Shown in pieces: positions 10,654 to 19,695 of a stretch of 64,000 nt of DNA; the first letter of the stretch is position 1, and each line of letters begins with the position of its first letter. The translations under genes were made by a program, and so were the position numbers. Source of the stretch: Clostridia bacterium (GTDB lineage Bacteria > Bacillota > Clostridia > Lachnospirales > Lachnospiraceae); NCBI GenBank assembly GCA_910574255.1, contig CAJTAK010000006.1:1-64000 (forward strand), in the 5' to 3' direction. The notes beneath the pieces were generated by a model. The model saw nothing but the letters and a program-made list of their open reading frames with translations. It ran no database searches and was not told where the DNA came from.

Positions 10654-11151
10654 ATGGTAAATAAAAAGAAAATATTTTTGATAATATTGGGTCTATTGGC
10701 AATGGGTAATTTATGGACTATTTCAGGAATAAAAGTATATGCAGAAGAAACAACAATACCTGGATATCATGAATATATAGTGACGGAAAATGAGTCTATT
10801 GACCATTGGTATGGAATTGCTAAAGGAACATATTTGAAAGAAGGAATTTGTGGAATCAAGGATGCAGGAAAAGGAAAAGTAAGTGTTTCTGGTACAACAT
10901 TTGCGCATGTTGTTTGTGATGCAGTTCGTGTGTCTGTTCACTTAGATGAGAGTTCTGATGGGGGCAAATCATTTGGCCAGATTGGAAGTTATTATTTTTC
11001 AAGGGAGAATGCTTCTTCTTGCTATGGAAACAAAACAGATATTTCTGTAACAAGTGGATGGTATTATATGGCTCGAGGAGGACATAGTGCTACAAAAGGT
11101 TCGGATACCGAAATGACAACAACTCAATCAAGAGCATTAAAGTGTTCCTAA
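10654..11151 (+). CDS. Secreted protein of unknown function
   Basis: 165 residues with a clear Sec signal peptide: KKK, a hydrophobic core at about 7-26, and a likely signal peptidase site after VYA (residue 30). The mature 135 residues contain four Cys (in GICGIKD, VVCDAVR, SSCYGN and the final KCS), so disulfides are possible, and are rich in Ser, Thr, Gly and Tyr. I do not recognise the family. It lies 50 bases downstream of the membrane protein at 9851 and shares its AT-rich composition, so both may belong to one sigma-factor-linked unit. SD GTAGGGGAATAAA. It ends at a bidirectional terminator. Confidence 0.7.
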   Translation: MVNKKKIFLIILGLLAMGNLWTISGIKVYAEETTIPGYHEYIVTENESIDHWYGIAKGTYLKEGICGIKDAGKGKVSVSGTTFAHVVCDAVRVSVHLDESSDGGKSFGQIGSYYFSRENASSCYGNKTDISVTSGWYYMARGGHSATKGSDTEMTTTQSRALKCS

Positions 11152-11210
11152 AATACTGGGTTAATTGGGAAAAATAAAAAGGTTTGTTTCATGAATTTAT
11201 GTAATAAATG

Positions 11211-11243
11211 TAAAAACGGTAAGGCCTTCCAGCCTTACCGTTT
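11211..11243. terminator. Bidirectional terminator of the secreted protein gene and TSCPD gene
   Basis: AAACGGTAAGGC (11214-11225), six-base loop, GCCTTACCGTTT (11232-11243). On the minus strand the T tail is TTTTTACATTT. The TAA stop codon of the minus-strand gene (11235-11237) is inside the stem. Confidence 0.85.
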
Positions 11244-11492
11244 CCCATCTTCCTCCAAAGCCAACCTTAAAGCCTTCGCCAACTGATCCGGGCAGGATGT
11301 AGGTTTTGCTCCGCAGCGAATCCCCTCCACTTTTTCAATGGCTTCCTCCGCTTTCATACCCTTAACCAAAACAGCCACCCCCTGGGTATTTCCAGAGCAT
11401 CCGCCGACGAATTCTACATTTTCAATCGTATGATCCGGAGCCAATTCCACATGAATAGCCATAGAGCAGGTTCCCTTAGTTCGATATGTCAT
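11235..11492 (-). CDS. TSCPD domain protein (TIGR03905-like)
   Basis: 85 residues from the ATG at 11492, where AGGAGG lies 11 bases upstream; a start at 11513 (MKGGLSF) is the alternative. It has the small TSCPD fold: TYRTKGTCSMAIHVEL, then EFVGGCSGNTQGVAVLVKGM and GIRCGAKPTSCPDQLAKAL. The conserved TSCPD-type segment with its paired Cys, also found at the C terminus of some ribonucleotide reductases, suggests metal or nucleotide-related binding, but no reaction is established for stand-alone members. Single gene with its stop buried in a terminator stem. Divergent from the palindromic element and mtnN. Confidence 0.85.
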   Translation of the reverse strand: MTYRTKGTCSMAIHVELAPDHTIENVEFVGGCSGNTQGVAVLVKGMKAEEAIEKVEGIRCGAKPTSCPDQLAKALRLALEEDGKR

Positions 11493-11656
11493 AAAGCTTA
11501 ATCCTCCTTTCATTATCCTCAGACATAGCAATTATAACAGTCCCGAAAAAGTACGTCAATAACCGGAGAATACTGTAAAAAGGTTGCAATTCCACATCAA
11601 TATTGCTAAAATAAACAAAGGCAAGCCAATGCAGCAACATATGCACACGATGCCGA

Positions 11657-11822
11657 CTAGTAGTCCGTACCGGAAATCCTTGTGCATATTTCCGGTCTAT
11701 TTCTCCGATAGCACAGGTCAAAAAGCCTCGCCGTAGCACCACTACGTCTGCGTTTTTTGACCTGCACTCTCGGAAAAATATCCTCAGAAATATGCACAAG
11801 GATTTCCGATACGGACTACTAG
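11657..11822. repeat. 166-bp imperfect palindromic element
   Basis: The ends CTAGTAGTCCGTA (from 11657) and TACGGACTACTAG (to 11822) are exact inverted repeats. Pairing continues inward through CGGAAATCCTTGTGCATATTT with its complement, then in blocks (TCCGA/TCGGA, CAGGTCAAAAA/TTTTTTGACCTG) to an apex near CGCCGTAG/CTACG. It contains no gene. It fills most of the 370-base gap between the TSCPD gene and mtnN. It resembles intergenic palindromic or MITE-like units. No second copy was found in this window. Confidence 0.8.
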
Positions 11823-11862
11823 AAGCAAAGGCTCCAAAAGAAAAAAGAAAGCGAGAACGTAT

Positions 11863-12576
11863 ATGGGAAGAATCGGAATTATCGGAGCGATGGAAGAAGA
11901 GGTAGCTCTATTAAAGGAAAAGATGGACATAGAAGTCATTGTCAAAAAGGCTTCCATGGAATTCTATCAGGGTACTCTGAATAATCATGAGATTGTAGTA
12001 GTGCGCAGCGGAATCGGAAAAGTCAATGCCGGACTGTGTGCACAGATTTTAATAGATGTATTCAATGTAAGCCAGCTGATCAATACCGGAATTGCGGGTT
12101 CACTGAAGGCAGAGATCAACATTGGAGATATCGTTGTATCCTCCGATGCCCTTCAGCATGACGTGGATGCCCGGAACTTTGGCTATTCCAGAGGTGAGAT
12201 CCCCCGAATGGATACCATAAGCTTCCCGGCAGATCCGGAGCTGATATCCATTTCCAAAGAAGCATGCCGGAAAGTCAATCCAGATATAAATGTATTTGTT
12301 GGCCGAATCGTAACAGGCGATCAATTTATCGCAGAACGCACCGTCAAAAATGAGATAGCCTCCTGGACGGAAGGCTACTGCACGGAAATGGAGGGAGCAG
12401 CTATCGCTCAGGCCGCTTATCTGAACCGGGTGCCCTTTGTAATAGTAAGAGCCATTTCCGACAAAGCAGATGACAGCGCCGCCATGGACTATCCAACCTT
12501 TGAGCAGCAGGCCATTCAGCATTCCGTAAAACTCATTGAGGAATTTGTATCTCAGATTCCGGAGGATACCTTTTAA
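11863..12576 (+). CDS. mtnN: 5'-methylthioadenosine/S-adenosylhomocysteine nucleosidase
   Basis: 237 residues. It cleaves adenine from methylthioadenosine and S-adenosylhomocysteine, clearing products of SAM use and feeding the methionine salvage and AI-2 routes. It has the nucleoside phosphorylase fold with GIIGAMEEEVALL near the N terminus (catalytic-base Glu), the INTGIAGSL glycine loop, the purine/ribose-binding EMEGAAIAQ near 175, and SDKADD near 198 with the catalytic Asp. Full length. The SD is weak (AAGAAAGCGAG). It begins about 40 bases after the palindromic element at 11657-11822, which may therefore shape its leader RNA. Confidence 0.95.
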   Translation: MGRIGIIGAMEEEVALLKEKMDIEVIVKKASMEFYQGTLNNHEIVVVRSGIGKVNAGLCAQILIDVFNVSQLINTGIAGSLKAEINIGDIVVSSDALQHDVDARNFGYSRGEIPRMDTISFPADPELISISKEACRKVNPDINVFVGRIVTGDQFIAERTVKNEIASWTEGYCTEMEGAAIAQAAYLNRVPFVIVRAISDKADDSAAMDYPTFEQQAIQHSVKLIEEFVSQIPEDTF

Positions 12577-12713
12577 AAGCAGAAGAAAGAAAAAGACGAA
12601 TGAGAGCGCCAGGTGAAGACTTTTGTCGAAGCCTGGCGCTAAACCATTCTTTCCACGGTTCCGATCCCCATGTATAATGTAAGAAAAAGTCAGGACAGGC
12701 AGGGGGAATCCGG

Positions 12714-12995
12714 ATGTTTGAAATAGGTTTAACAATAGGCTGGGCAGCACTTATGATATTGCTTTTATGTATTCGGGCAGATATCCGGGAGCTTTCAGCA
12801 CTTATGAAGGAAAATCGGAGAGAGCTTTTAAGGAATAGTTTTGGAGGAAGGGCAAATGAAAGCTACCCCAATTTTCAGGAGGAAGCTCTTCGAGAGGTAA
12901 AAAGAGATAAAAAAGAAGAACCAAAACAGGCACGATCTTTAAATCAATCAGAGGAACAGCTTTTAAAAGAAGTATTGACAGAATTTTTAGGCTAA
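12714..12995 (+). CDS. Small single-pass membrane protein, unknown
   Basis: 93 residues. One N-terminal membrane helix (about 3-20, IGLTIGWAALMILLLCI) is followed by a highly charged Glu/Lys/Arg tail that probably forms a cytoplasmic coiled coil. SD AGGGGGAATCCGG. I do not recognise a family. It lies between mtnN and pgi on the same strand with gaps of about 120-140 bases. The clear SD and coding composition support a real gene. Confidence 0.65.
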   Translation: MFEIGLTIGWAALMILLLCIRADIRELSALMKENRRELLRNSFGGRANESYPNFQEEALREVKRDKKEEPKQARSLNQSEEQLLKEVLTEFLG

Positions 12996-13111
12996 TACAG
13001 GAAGATATTTCGGAAAATAAGGAGTTCACCAGTGGATTAATTTGGATAAATATGTTACAATACCAATAACAGAAAGCTGAAAAGCGCAGGAGATTAAGGA
13101 GGATACGATTT

Positions 13112-14692
13112 ATGATAAGCTGGAAAAATCTAGATACCCTAGATGCATATCAGGAGCTTGCAAAGGTAACGAGTGTAAACCTCGTGGAATCCATGACCGG
13201 AGAGAAGGGCGCAGAGCGTGTGAAAAAGTACAGCGTTTCTATGGCAGGAGGTCTTACCTATAATTATGCGGCAAAGCAGATAGACGATGAGGTGCTGGCA
13301 GTCCTTGCAAAGCTGGCTGATGAGGCACAGCTTACGGAGAAGTTTGAGGCTCTGTATAATGGAGAAGTAATCAATACCGGCGAGAAGCGCCGTGTGCTGC
13401 ACCATTTGACCCGTGGACAGTTAGGAGAGGCTGTGGTGGTTGAGGGTGTGGATAAGCGTACATTTTACGCAGAGCAGCAGAGAAAGTATACAGAACTGGC
13501 GAACAAAGTCCATGCAGGAGAGATTGTAAATGCAGCAGGTGAGAAGTTTACCACTGTGGTACAGATTGGCATCGGCGGAAGTGATCTGGGGCCCAGAGCT
13601 ATGTACTTGGCGCTGGAAAACTGGGCAAAGAAAAACAACACTCTGAAAATGGAAGCAAAATTCATCAGCAACGTAGATCCGGATGATGCAGCGGCTGTTT
13701 TGGATTCTATTGATGTGGCACATTCTATTTTCGTACTTGTATCCAAATCCGGTACAACCTTGGAGACCCTGACCAATGAATCCTTTGTGAAGGATGCGCT
13801 TGCGAAGGCAGGTCTTGATGCGTCCAAGCACATGGTCGCTGTGACCAGCGAGACTTCACCTCTTGCCAAGAGCGATGATTATCTGGCAGCTTTCTTTATG
13901 GACGATTACATTGGCGGCCGTTATTCCTCCACTTCTGCAGTAGGCGGTGTTATCTTATCTTTGGCATTCGGACCGGAGGTATTTGAAGAGTTCCTGGCTG
14001 GCGCAGCAGCAGAGGATATTCTTTCCAAAAATAAAAATATGCTGGAGAATCCGGCGATGCTGGATGCGCTGATCGGTGTATACGAGCGCAATGTTCTGGG
14101 GTATCCGAGTACGGCTGTGCTGCCATATTCACAGGCTCTGAGCCGCTTCCCGGCTCATTTGCAGCAGTTGGATATGGAATCTAACGGAAAGTCTGTCAAT
14201 CGTTTTGGTGAGACGGTAGATTATCCCACAGGACCGGTTATTTTCGGCGAACCGGGAACCAATGGACAGCATTCCTTCTATCAGCTGCTTCATCAGGGAA
14301 CGAATATTGTACCGTTGCAGTTTGTAGGCTTTAAAAACAATCAGATGGGTGTAGATGTGGTGATTCAGGACAGCACAAGCCAGCAGAAGCTCTGTGCGAA
14401 CGTAGCAGCTCAGATCGTAGCTTTCGCCTGCGGAAAAGAAGATGAGAATCCAAACAAACGCTTCGAGGGCGGCCGTCCGTCCAGTATTATCATTGGAGAC
14501 CAGTTGACTCCGGCATCCTTGGGAGCCCTTTTGTCACACTTTGAGAACAAAGTGATGTTCCAGGGATTCGTATGGAATGTGAACAGCTTCGACCAGGAAG
14601 GTGTACAGTTGGGCAAGGTACTGGCAAAGCGTGTGCTTGCCCATGAGACTGACGGAGCACTAAAGATGTACAGCGAACTGTTGGATATTTAA
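13112..14692 (+). CDS. pgi: Glucose-6-phosphate isomerase
   Basis: 526 residues. It interconverts glucose-6-phosphate and fructose-6-phosphate in the cytosol. Features: the sugar-phosphate loop VGIGGSDLGPRA (near residue 150), the SKSGTTLET phosphate-binding motif, signature GGRYSSTSAVGGV, catalytic Glu in MESNGKSVNR, catalytic His in GQHSFYQLLHQG and a C-terminal catalytic Lys region. It is longer than the roughly 450-residue Bacillus type but in the range of other bacterial PGIs. The ATG follows AGGAGGATACGATTT. It lies 26 bases before an RluA-type gene. With pgm (20820) and pfkA (50710) it supplies the upper glycolytic steps. Confidence 0.97.
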   Translation: MISWKNLDTLDAYQELAKVTSVNLVESMTGEKGAERVKKYSVSMAGGLTYNYAAKQIDDEVLAVLAKLADEAQLTEKFEALYNGEVINTGEKRRVLHHLTRGQLGEAVVVEGVDKRTFYAEQQRKYTELANKVHAGEIVNAAGEKFTTVVQIGIGGSDLGPRAMYLALENWAKKNNTLKMEAKFISNVDPDDAAAVLDSIDVAHSIFVLVSKSGTTLETLTNESFVKDALAKAGLDASKHMVAVTSETSPLAKSDDYLAAFFMDDYIGGRYSSTSAVGGVILSLAFGPEVFEEFLAGAAAEDILSKNKNMLENPAMLDALIGVYERNVLGYPSTAVLPYSQALSRFPAHLQQLDMESNGKSVNRFGETVDYPTGPVIFGEPGTNGQHSFYQLLHQGTNIVPLQFVGFKNNQMGVDVVIQDSTSQQKLCANVAAQIVAFACGKEDENPNKRFEGGRPSSIIIGDQLTPASLGALLSHFENKVMFQGFVWNVNSFDQEGVQLGKVLAKRVLAHETDGALKMYSELLDI

Positions 14693-14718
14693 AGAAATAC
14701 TTTTAAAGAGATTATAAA

Positions 14719-15489
14719 ATGAATTTGAAGATTGTATTTGAGGATGCACACCTGCTGGTTTTATATAAGCCGGCAGGTGTTCCTGTCCAGAGTGCCCGAG
14801 TGGGAGCGAAAGACTGTGAAAGTATGCTGAAAAATTATTTATATGAGAAATCCCTTAATGAACAAAAGCTCTGTGCAGATCAAACTCCCTATTTAGGGAT
14901 CGTTCATCGCCTGGATCAGCCGGTGGAGGGACTTCTGGTGTTTGCCAAAACCAGCACTGCGGCAGCAGAGCTGAATCGTCAGCTTCAGGATGGACGAATG
15001 AAAAAGAGTTACCTGGCAGTTTTGGAAAGTGTGGATAATTCTGTTAAAAAATATCGGAAAAACCGAAAAGATGGTGGAAAACTTAATGAAAATGTGGAAA
15101 AATCGGTGGATAACTGGTCGAAAATAGTAGATTTTTTGAAAAAAAATGGAAAAGAAAACTGTTCCGCAATTGTACAGGAGGGAACGCCGGGAGCTAAAAA
15201 AGCAGTTCTCCGCTATCGGATTTTGCAGGCAATTGAAGGCCGGAAACTGGCAGAAATACAGCTTTTGACAGGACGCCACCATCAAATCCGAGTGCAGATG
15301 GCGGGGATGGGGACACCTCTTATGGGAGATCGGAAATATGGACGTTTTCAGGAAAATGTGGATTCTGTGGATAAGTCCTATCCGGCATTGTGTGCCTATC
15401 GGCTGGAATTCGTACACCCTAAGATAAAAGAGCCTGTGGTATTTCAAATAAAGCCGGAAAATCCGTTTTTTGCTCCATTTTGCATATGA
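14719..15489 (+). CDS. RluA-family pseudouridine synthase
   Basis: 256 residues. It converts a specific uridine of rRNA or tRNA to pseudouridine; the target base is not readable. There is no N-terminal S4 domain. The catalytic motif HRLDQPVEGLLVFAKT (near 72-87) carries the essential Asp, where most RluA proteins have HRLDxxTSG. The C-terminal motif LLTGRHHQIRVQMAG (near 184-198) is present. Between them lies a lysine/asparagine-rich stretch of about 40 residues (about 112-150) beyond the usual core. The gene follows pgi at 26 bases and has only a weak SD (AAAGAG), suggesting coupling to pgi. Confidence 0.88.
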   Translation: MNLKIVFEDAHLLVLYKPAGVPVQSARVGAKDCESMLKNYLYEKSLNEQKLCADQTPYLGIVHRLDQPVEGLLVFAKTSTAAAELNRQLQDGRMKKSYLAVLESVDNSVKKYRKNRKDGGKLNENVEKSVDNWSKIVDFLKKNGKENCSAIVQEGTPGAKKAVLRYRILQAIEGRKLAEIQLLTGRHHQIRVQMAGMGTPLMGDRKYGRFQENVDSVDKSYPALCAYRLEFVHPKIKEPVVFQIKPENPFFAPFCI

Positions 15490-15582
15490 TAAAACAGCAT
15501 TTGGATGAATGTAACAGGGTAAAATTTATCTTTTCACTTATACTATTTCCATGGAAACAAAAGCGCAAGCGGAGGGAGCTTA

Positions 15583-16635
15583 ATGGAAATGGAAACGGCC
15601 ATGAAGTGGATAAGGGAAAAGAAAACCCTTTGGAAAAAGATCGGAATCATAGTTGGTGTGTATCTGGGAATGAAGTACCTGGTGCCCCTTGTGATTCCGT
15701 TTTTGCTTGCAGGCTTTATAGTCTGCTGGAGCTGGCCGCTTCTTCGATGGATGAAAAGGCATTTGCACATCAAACCGCCCTATGTGATGGCTGTGCTGCT
15801 TCTTTTGACGGCTATTCTTATTATAACTGGCTTTTATGCAGCAGTGAAAGAGCTGGGAAGTCTGGCGGTACGTGTGGGGGCGGATATGGAAACGTGGGGA
15901 CAGATGGAAGAATTTCTGTATGACTGCTGCGACAGTGTCAGTGAATTTTTCCATGTAGAGGCATCCGGCGTGCGGATTTTTGTGACAGATCAGTTAAATG
16001 TATTTCGGGATCAGGCCCGGCAGAATATCTTGCCGGGGGCTTTCGATGGTTCCTGGCAATTCTTAAAGGGAGCAGGCTCCTGGGTGACGGCGCTGCTGGT
16101 AACAGGGATTTCTGTGCTTCTTTTGTCAGCAGACTTTGATACAATTAAAGAGATGGGAAAAAAATATCCCCTTTATGAAAAGGCTGCAGCATCTATTCGA
16201 GGAATGCTTCATGCTGTGGGAGGCTATTTGAAGGCCCAATGCATCATTATGGGGATTGTTATGCTGTTAAGTATTCTTGGCGTGTGGATTTCGGGGGCAT
16301 CAAAGGCGCCTGTCTTTGTGGGAATCGGGATTGGATTTCTGGATGTTTTGCCGGTATTCGGAACAGGGGCTGTCTTTGTTCCGTGGATTTTGGTGCTTTT
16401 GCTCCAAAAAAAGTATGCGTCTCTTATCGTTTTGGCTGTAACCTATGGAATCTGTATGCTGACAAGAGAGCTTCTTGAGCCGAAGCTTATTGGAAATCGC
16501 CTGGGAGTCCTGCCAATCGTAGTTCTTATGAGTGTTTATGTTGGAGTCAAGCTCTACGGCTTTGGAGGGATCATTCTTGGCCCCCTGTCGGTTCTGCTGG
16601 TAAGAGAACTGTGGGGGCAGATAAACCCGGATTAA
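15583..16635 (+). CDS. ytvI: AI-2E/YtvI-type membrane protein (sporulation-linked)
   Basis: 350 residues with about eight membrane helices: a hydrophobic pair at roughly 18-50, one at 62-85, then, after a soluble loop (90-160), several at 170-345. It belongs to the AI-2E/UPF0118 family, and resembles YtvI, annotated as a sporulation integral membrane protein in Bacillus and clostridia. Conserved parts include GYLKAQCIIMGIVMLL and the C-terminal EPKLIGNRLGVLPIVVLMSVYVG. Substrate and direction of transport are unknown for this branch. The ATG follows GGAGGGAGCTTA. The assignment to YtvI rather than another AI-2E member is probable, not certain. Confidence 0.83.
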   Translation: MEMETAMKWIREKKTLWKKIGIIVGVYLGMKYLVPLVIPFLLAGFIVCWSWPLLRWMKRHLHIKPPYVMAVLLLLTAILIITGFYAAVKELGSLAVRVGADMETWGQMEEFLYDCCDSVSEFFHVEASGVRIFVTDQLNVFRDQARQNILPGAFDGSWQFLKGAGSWVTALLVTGISVLLLSADFDTIKEMGKKYPLYEKAAASIRGMLHAVGGYLKAQCIIMGIVMLLSILGVWISGASKAPVFVGIGIGFLDVLPVFGTGAVFVPWILVLLLQKKYASLIVLAVTYGICMLTRELLEPKLIGNRLGVLPIVVLMSVYVGVKLYGFGGIILGPLSVLLVRELWGQINPD

Positions 16636-16648
16636 CGGCGTGTTTTCC

Positions 16649-16678
16649 TTGACAAAGGCCATATGCCGGTAATAAAAT
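16649..16678 (+). promoter_or_regulatory. Promoter of proS
   Basis: TTGACA (16649-16654), 18-base spacer, TAAAAT (16673-16678). The leader of about 75 bases lacks T-box features. Confidence 0.75.
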
Positions 16679-16761
16679 GATAAGAGTTTAAAGCCGGGCA
16701 GCAAAAGGCCCAGTCAGAATCAGAAACTAGAAAGCATTTTGGCGTTGAGAGGAGAACAGTG

Positions 16762-18201
16762 ATGGCAAAGGATAAGAAGCTGGTGGAAGCAATTACATCC
16801 ATGGAAACGGATTTTGCCCAGTGGTACACGGATGTTGTAAAGAAAGCGGAGCTGATTGATTATACAAGTGTAAAGGGCTGCATGGTAATTAAGCCGGCAG
16901 GCTATGCGATCTGGGAAAATATCCAGAAGGAGCTGGATGCCAGATTTAAAGCAACGGGTGTGGAAAATGTATATCTTCCCATGTTTATCCCGGAAAGCCT
17001 CCTTCAAAAAGAAAAGGATCACGTAGAGGGCTTTGCTCCGGAGGTTGCCTGGGTAACCCACGGCGGCTTGGAGCCATTGCAGGAGCGGATGTGTGTAAGG
17101 CCTACTTCTGAGACCTTGTTCTGTGACTTCTATGCAAAGGAGGTTCAGTCCTACCGGGATCTGCCCAAGGTATACAATCAGTGGTGTTCCGTTGTGCGCT
17201 GGGAGAAGACCACCCGTCCCTTCCTGCGTTCCAGAGAGTTCTTGTGGCAGGAGGGGCATACAGCCCATGCCACGGCAGAGGAAGCAGAGGAGCGTACCAT
17301 TCAAATGCTGAATGTGTATGCGGATTTCTGCGAGGAAGTACTGGCCATTCCGGTTATCAAGGGCCAGAAGACTGATAAGGAGAAATTCGCAGGTGCAGAG
17401 GCAACCTACACCATTGAGTCCTTAATGCATGACGGCAAGGCTCTGCAGTCCGGCACCAGCCATAACTTTGGAGATGGATTTGCAAAGGCATTTGAGATTC
17501 AGTATACAGACAGAGATAACCAGCTCCAGTACGTACATCAGACCTCCTGGGGCATGACCACCCGAATGATTGGCGCCATTATTATGGTACACGGAGATGA
17601 CAGCGGACTGGTGCTTCCGCCTCGGATTGCGCCTGTACAGGTGATGGTGATTCCCATTGCCCAGCATAAAGAGGGCGTTCTGGATAAGGCATTTGCTATT
17701 CGGGATGAGCTTATTGAGGCAGGCTTTAAAGTAAAGGTAGATAACTCTGATAAGAGTCCCGGCTGGAAGTTCTCTGAGCAGGAGATGAAAGGAATCCCTG
17801 TGAGAATCGAGATTGGCCCCAAGGATATGGAGGCAAATCAAGCCGTGATTGTGCGGCGTGACAACCGTGAGAAGACCATTGTATCTCTGGGTGAGCTGTC
17901 CCGAAAGCTGGCAGAGGTTTTGGATACCATGCAAAAGGAGATGCTGGAGCGTGCAAGAGCCCACCGGGATGCCCATACCTATGATGTGGCGACCTATGAG
18001 GAATTTGTAAAGACTCTGGAGGAAAAGCCAGGCTTTGTAAGAGCTATGTGGTGCGGGGAACAGGCATGCGAGGACAAGATCAAAGAAGATACCACAGCGA
18101 CCTCCCGGTGCATGCCTTTCCGGCAGGAAAAGCTTTCCGATACCTGCATCTGCTGCGGAAAGCCTGCAAAATCCATGGTATATTGGGGCAAGGCATATTA
18201 A
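16762..18201 (+). CDS. proS: Prolyl-tRNA synthetase, archaeal/eukaryotic-type
   Basis: 479 residues. It charges tRNA-Pro. This is the shorter ProS form, without the bacterial editing insertion and with a C-terminal zinc-binding extension. Class II motifs: motif 1 region [24 protein letters not shown], motif 2 [24 protein letters not shown], and motif 3 with R near TRMIGAIIM. The anticodon-binding domain covers about 285-400. C-terminal Cys residues ([23 protein letters not shown]) form the metal site. The ATG at 16762 lies 7 bases from GGAG; a GTG one codon earlier is possible. cca follows at once (stop and start adjoin). Confidence 0.97.
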   Translation: MAKDKKLVEAITSMETDFAQWYTDVVKKAELIDYTSVKGCMVIKPAGYAIWENIQKELDARFKATGVENVYLPMFIPESLLQKEKDHVEGFAPEVAWVTHGGLEPLQERMCVRPTSETLFCDFYAKEVQSYRDLPKVYNQWCSVVRWEKTTRPFLRSREFLWQEGHTAHATAEEAEERTIQMLNVYADFCEEVLAIPVIKGQKTDKEKFAGAEATYTIESLMHDGKALQSGTSHNFGDGFAKAFEIQYTDRDNQLQYVHQTSWGMTTRMIGAIIMVHGDDSGLVLPPRIAPVQVMVIPIAQHKEGVLDKAFAIRDELIEAGFKVKVDNSDKSPGWKFSEQEMKGIPVRIEIGPKDMEANQAVIVRRDNREKTIVSLGELSRKLAEVLDTMQKEMLERARAHRDAHTYDVATYEEFVKTLEEKPGFVRAMWCGEQACEDKIKEDTTATSRCMPFRQEKLSDTCICCGKPAKSMVYWGKAY

Positions 18202-18202
18202 T

Positions 18203-19579
18203 GTGAACATTTATGAAATGAGTAAAAGCAGACCAAAAGAAATAAACTGTGACATGAGGATAGAGATACCAGCAAAAGCGAATCAAATCATCGGCCGTCT
18301 CATAGGAGCAGGGTATGAAGCCTATGCAGTGGGGGGCTGTGTGCGTGATGCCATTCTGGGCCGTCCGGCGGCAGATTGGGACATTACCACCAATGCCAGG
18401 CCAGAGCAAGTTAAGGCTTTGTTTTCAAGAACCATTGATACTGGAATACGGCATGGAACCGTAACTGTGCTTCTGGGGAAGGAAGGCTTTGAAGTAACCA
18501 CTTACCGCATAGACGGAGAATATCGGGATGGCAGGCACCCCCTGGAGGTTATCTTTACACCAAGTCTTTTAGAGGATTTAAAAAGAAGAGACTTTACCAT
18601 CAATGCCATGGCATATAATGATACAGAAGGCCTAATAGACGCATTTGATGGGATAGGGGATCTGAAAAGGAGACGGATTCGCTGCGTGGGAGAGCCTCAG
18701 GAACGATTTACGGAAGACAGCCTGCGAATCTTAAGGGCGGTACGATTTTCTGCTCAATTAGGCTTTGACATAGAAGAAAATACAAGAAAGGCTGTGGCTC
18801 AATTTGCCCCCAGTCTTACACGAATCAGCGCAGAACGGATTCAGACGGAGCTGGTGAAGCTTTTAACTTCCAGGCATCCGGAGACTTTTCGAACTCTTTA
18901 TGACACAGGCATTACAAAAGTGATACTGCCGGAATTCGATGCCTGCATGGAGACGCCGCAGAATCATCCGCATCACTGCTGCTGTGTAGGAGAGCATCTT
19001 CTATTAGCCCTGCAGGAAGTGGAGGCGGATAAGGTGCTGCGGCTGACAGCTCTCCTTCATGATATTGGAAAACCCCTGACCCATACCAGAGACGAACCGG
19101 GAGTGGATCACTTTCCTGGTCATGGAGATGCCGGCGCAGAGCTAGCGGATAATATTCTGCACCGCATGAAGTTTGATAACGATACGATTTACAGGGTAAA
19201 GCATCTGGTGCGTGTTCATGATTACCTGCAGATCCCGCCAACTCCAAGAGGTGTACGCCGGGCAGTGTTCCGGATTGGAAAAGAATATTTTCCGGATTAT
19301 TTAAAGCTCCGCCGGGCAGATATTTTGGCCCAGAACCCGTCCATGCATCGGGAAAAGCTGGAAGCATTGGAAGTATTGGAAAACTTATATCAGCAAATCC
19401 TTGAGGAACAAAACTGTCTCTCCTTAAAAGAACTGGCAGTAACAGGAAGCGATCTGATAGAGGCAGGTCTGGAGCCGGGGCCAAAGCTTGGAGCGGTTTT
19501 AAAAGAGCTTTTGGAACTGGTAATTGAACATCCGGAATATAATACAAAACAATATTTGTTATCTCATCTTCCTATGTGA
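18203..19579 (+). CDS. cca: CCA tRNA nucleotidyltransferase with HD domain
   Basis: Up to 458 residues. It adds or repairs the CCA end of tRNAs, which matters here because the tRNA genes in this window do not encode CCA. Class II nucleotidyltransferase: YAVGGCVRDAILGR then DWDITTNA with catalytic Asp pair, RRDFTINAMAY, and RILRAVRFSAQLGF. The C-terminal HD domain has HCCCVGEHLLLAL and LLHDIGKP. The frame can begin at the GTG at 18203, directly after proS. The family's usual N terminus matches the ATG at 18254 (MRIEIP) better, but neither has a strong SD. Translational coupling with proS is likely. Confidence 0.93.
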   Translation: MNIYEMSKSRPKEINCDMRIEIPAKANQIIGRLIGAGYEAYAVGGCVRDAILGRPAADWDITTNARPEQVKALFSRTIDTGIRHGTVTVLLGKEGFEVTTYRIDGEYRDGRHPLEVIFTPSLLEDLKRRDFTINAMAYNDTEGLIDAFDGIGDLKRRRIRCVGEPQERFTEDSLRILRAVRFSAQLGFDIEENTRKAVAQFAPSLTRISAERIQTELVKLLTSRHPETFRTLYDTGITKVILPEFDACMETPQNHPHHCCCVGEHLLLALQEVEADKVLRLTALLHDIGKPLTHTRDEPGVDHFPGHGDAGAELADNILHRMKFDNDTIYRVKHLVRVHDYLQIPPTPRGVRRAVFRIGKEYFPDYLKLRRADILAQNPSMHREKLEALEVLENLYQQILEEQNCLSLKELAVTGSDLIEAGLEPGPKLGAVLKELLELVIEHPEYNTKQYLLSHLPM

Positions 19580-19695
19580 TAAAGGCTCCCATGGATGCTT
19601 GCGCCAACAGGCAGAATCAAGAGCAAAAGAACAAAATACTAAGTGCATAATTCCCCTCGTTTCTTCATAGATTTGAAAGGAACGGGGGGATTTTT

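Noticed and set aside
15366-15374. DnaA box TGTGGATAA inside the RluA-type gene
   Set aside because: Single site in coding sequence, expected by chance.
16679-16758. T-box leader for proS
   Set aside because: The leader is under 90 bases and lacks the T-box core and an antiterminator.
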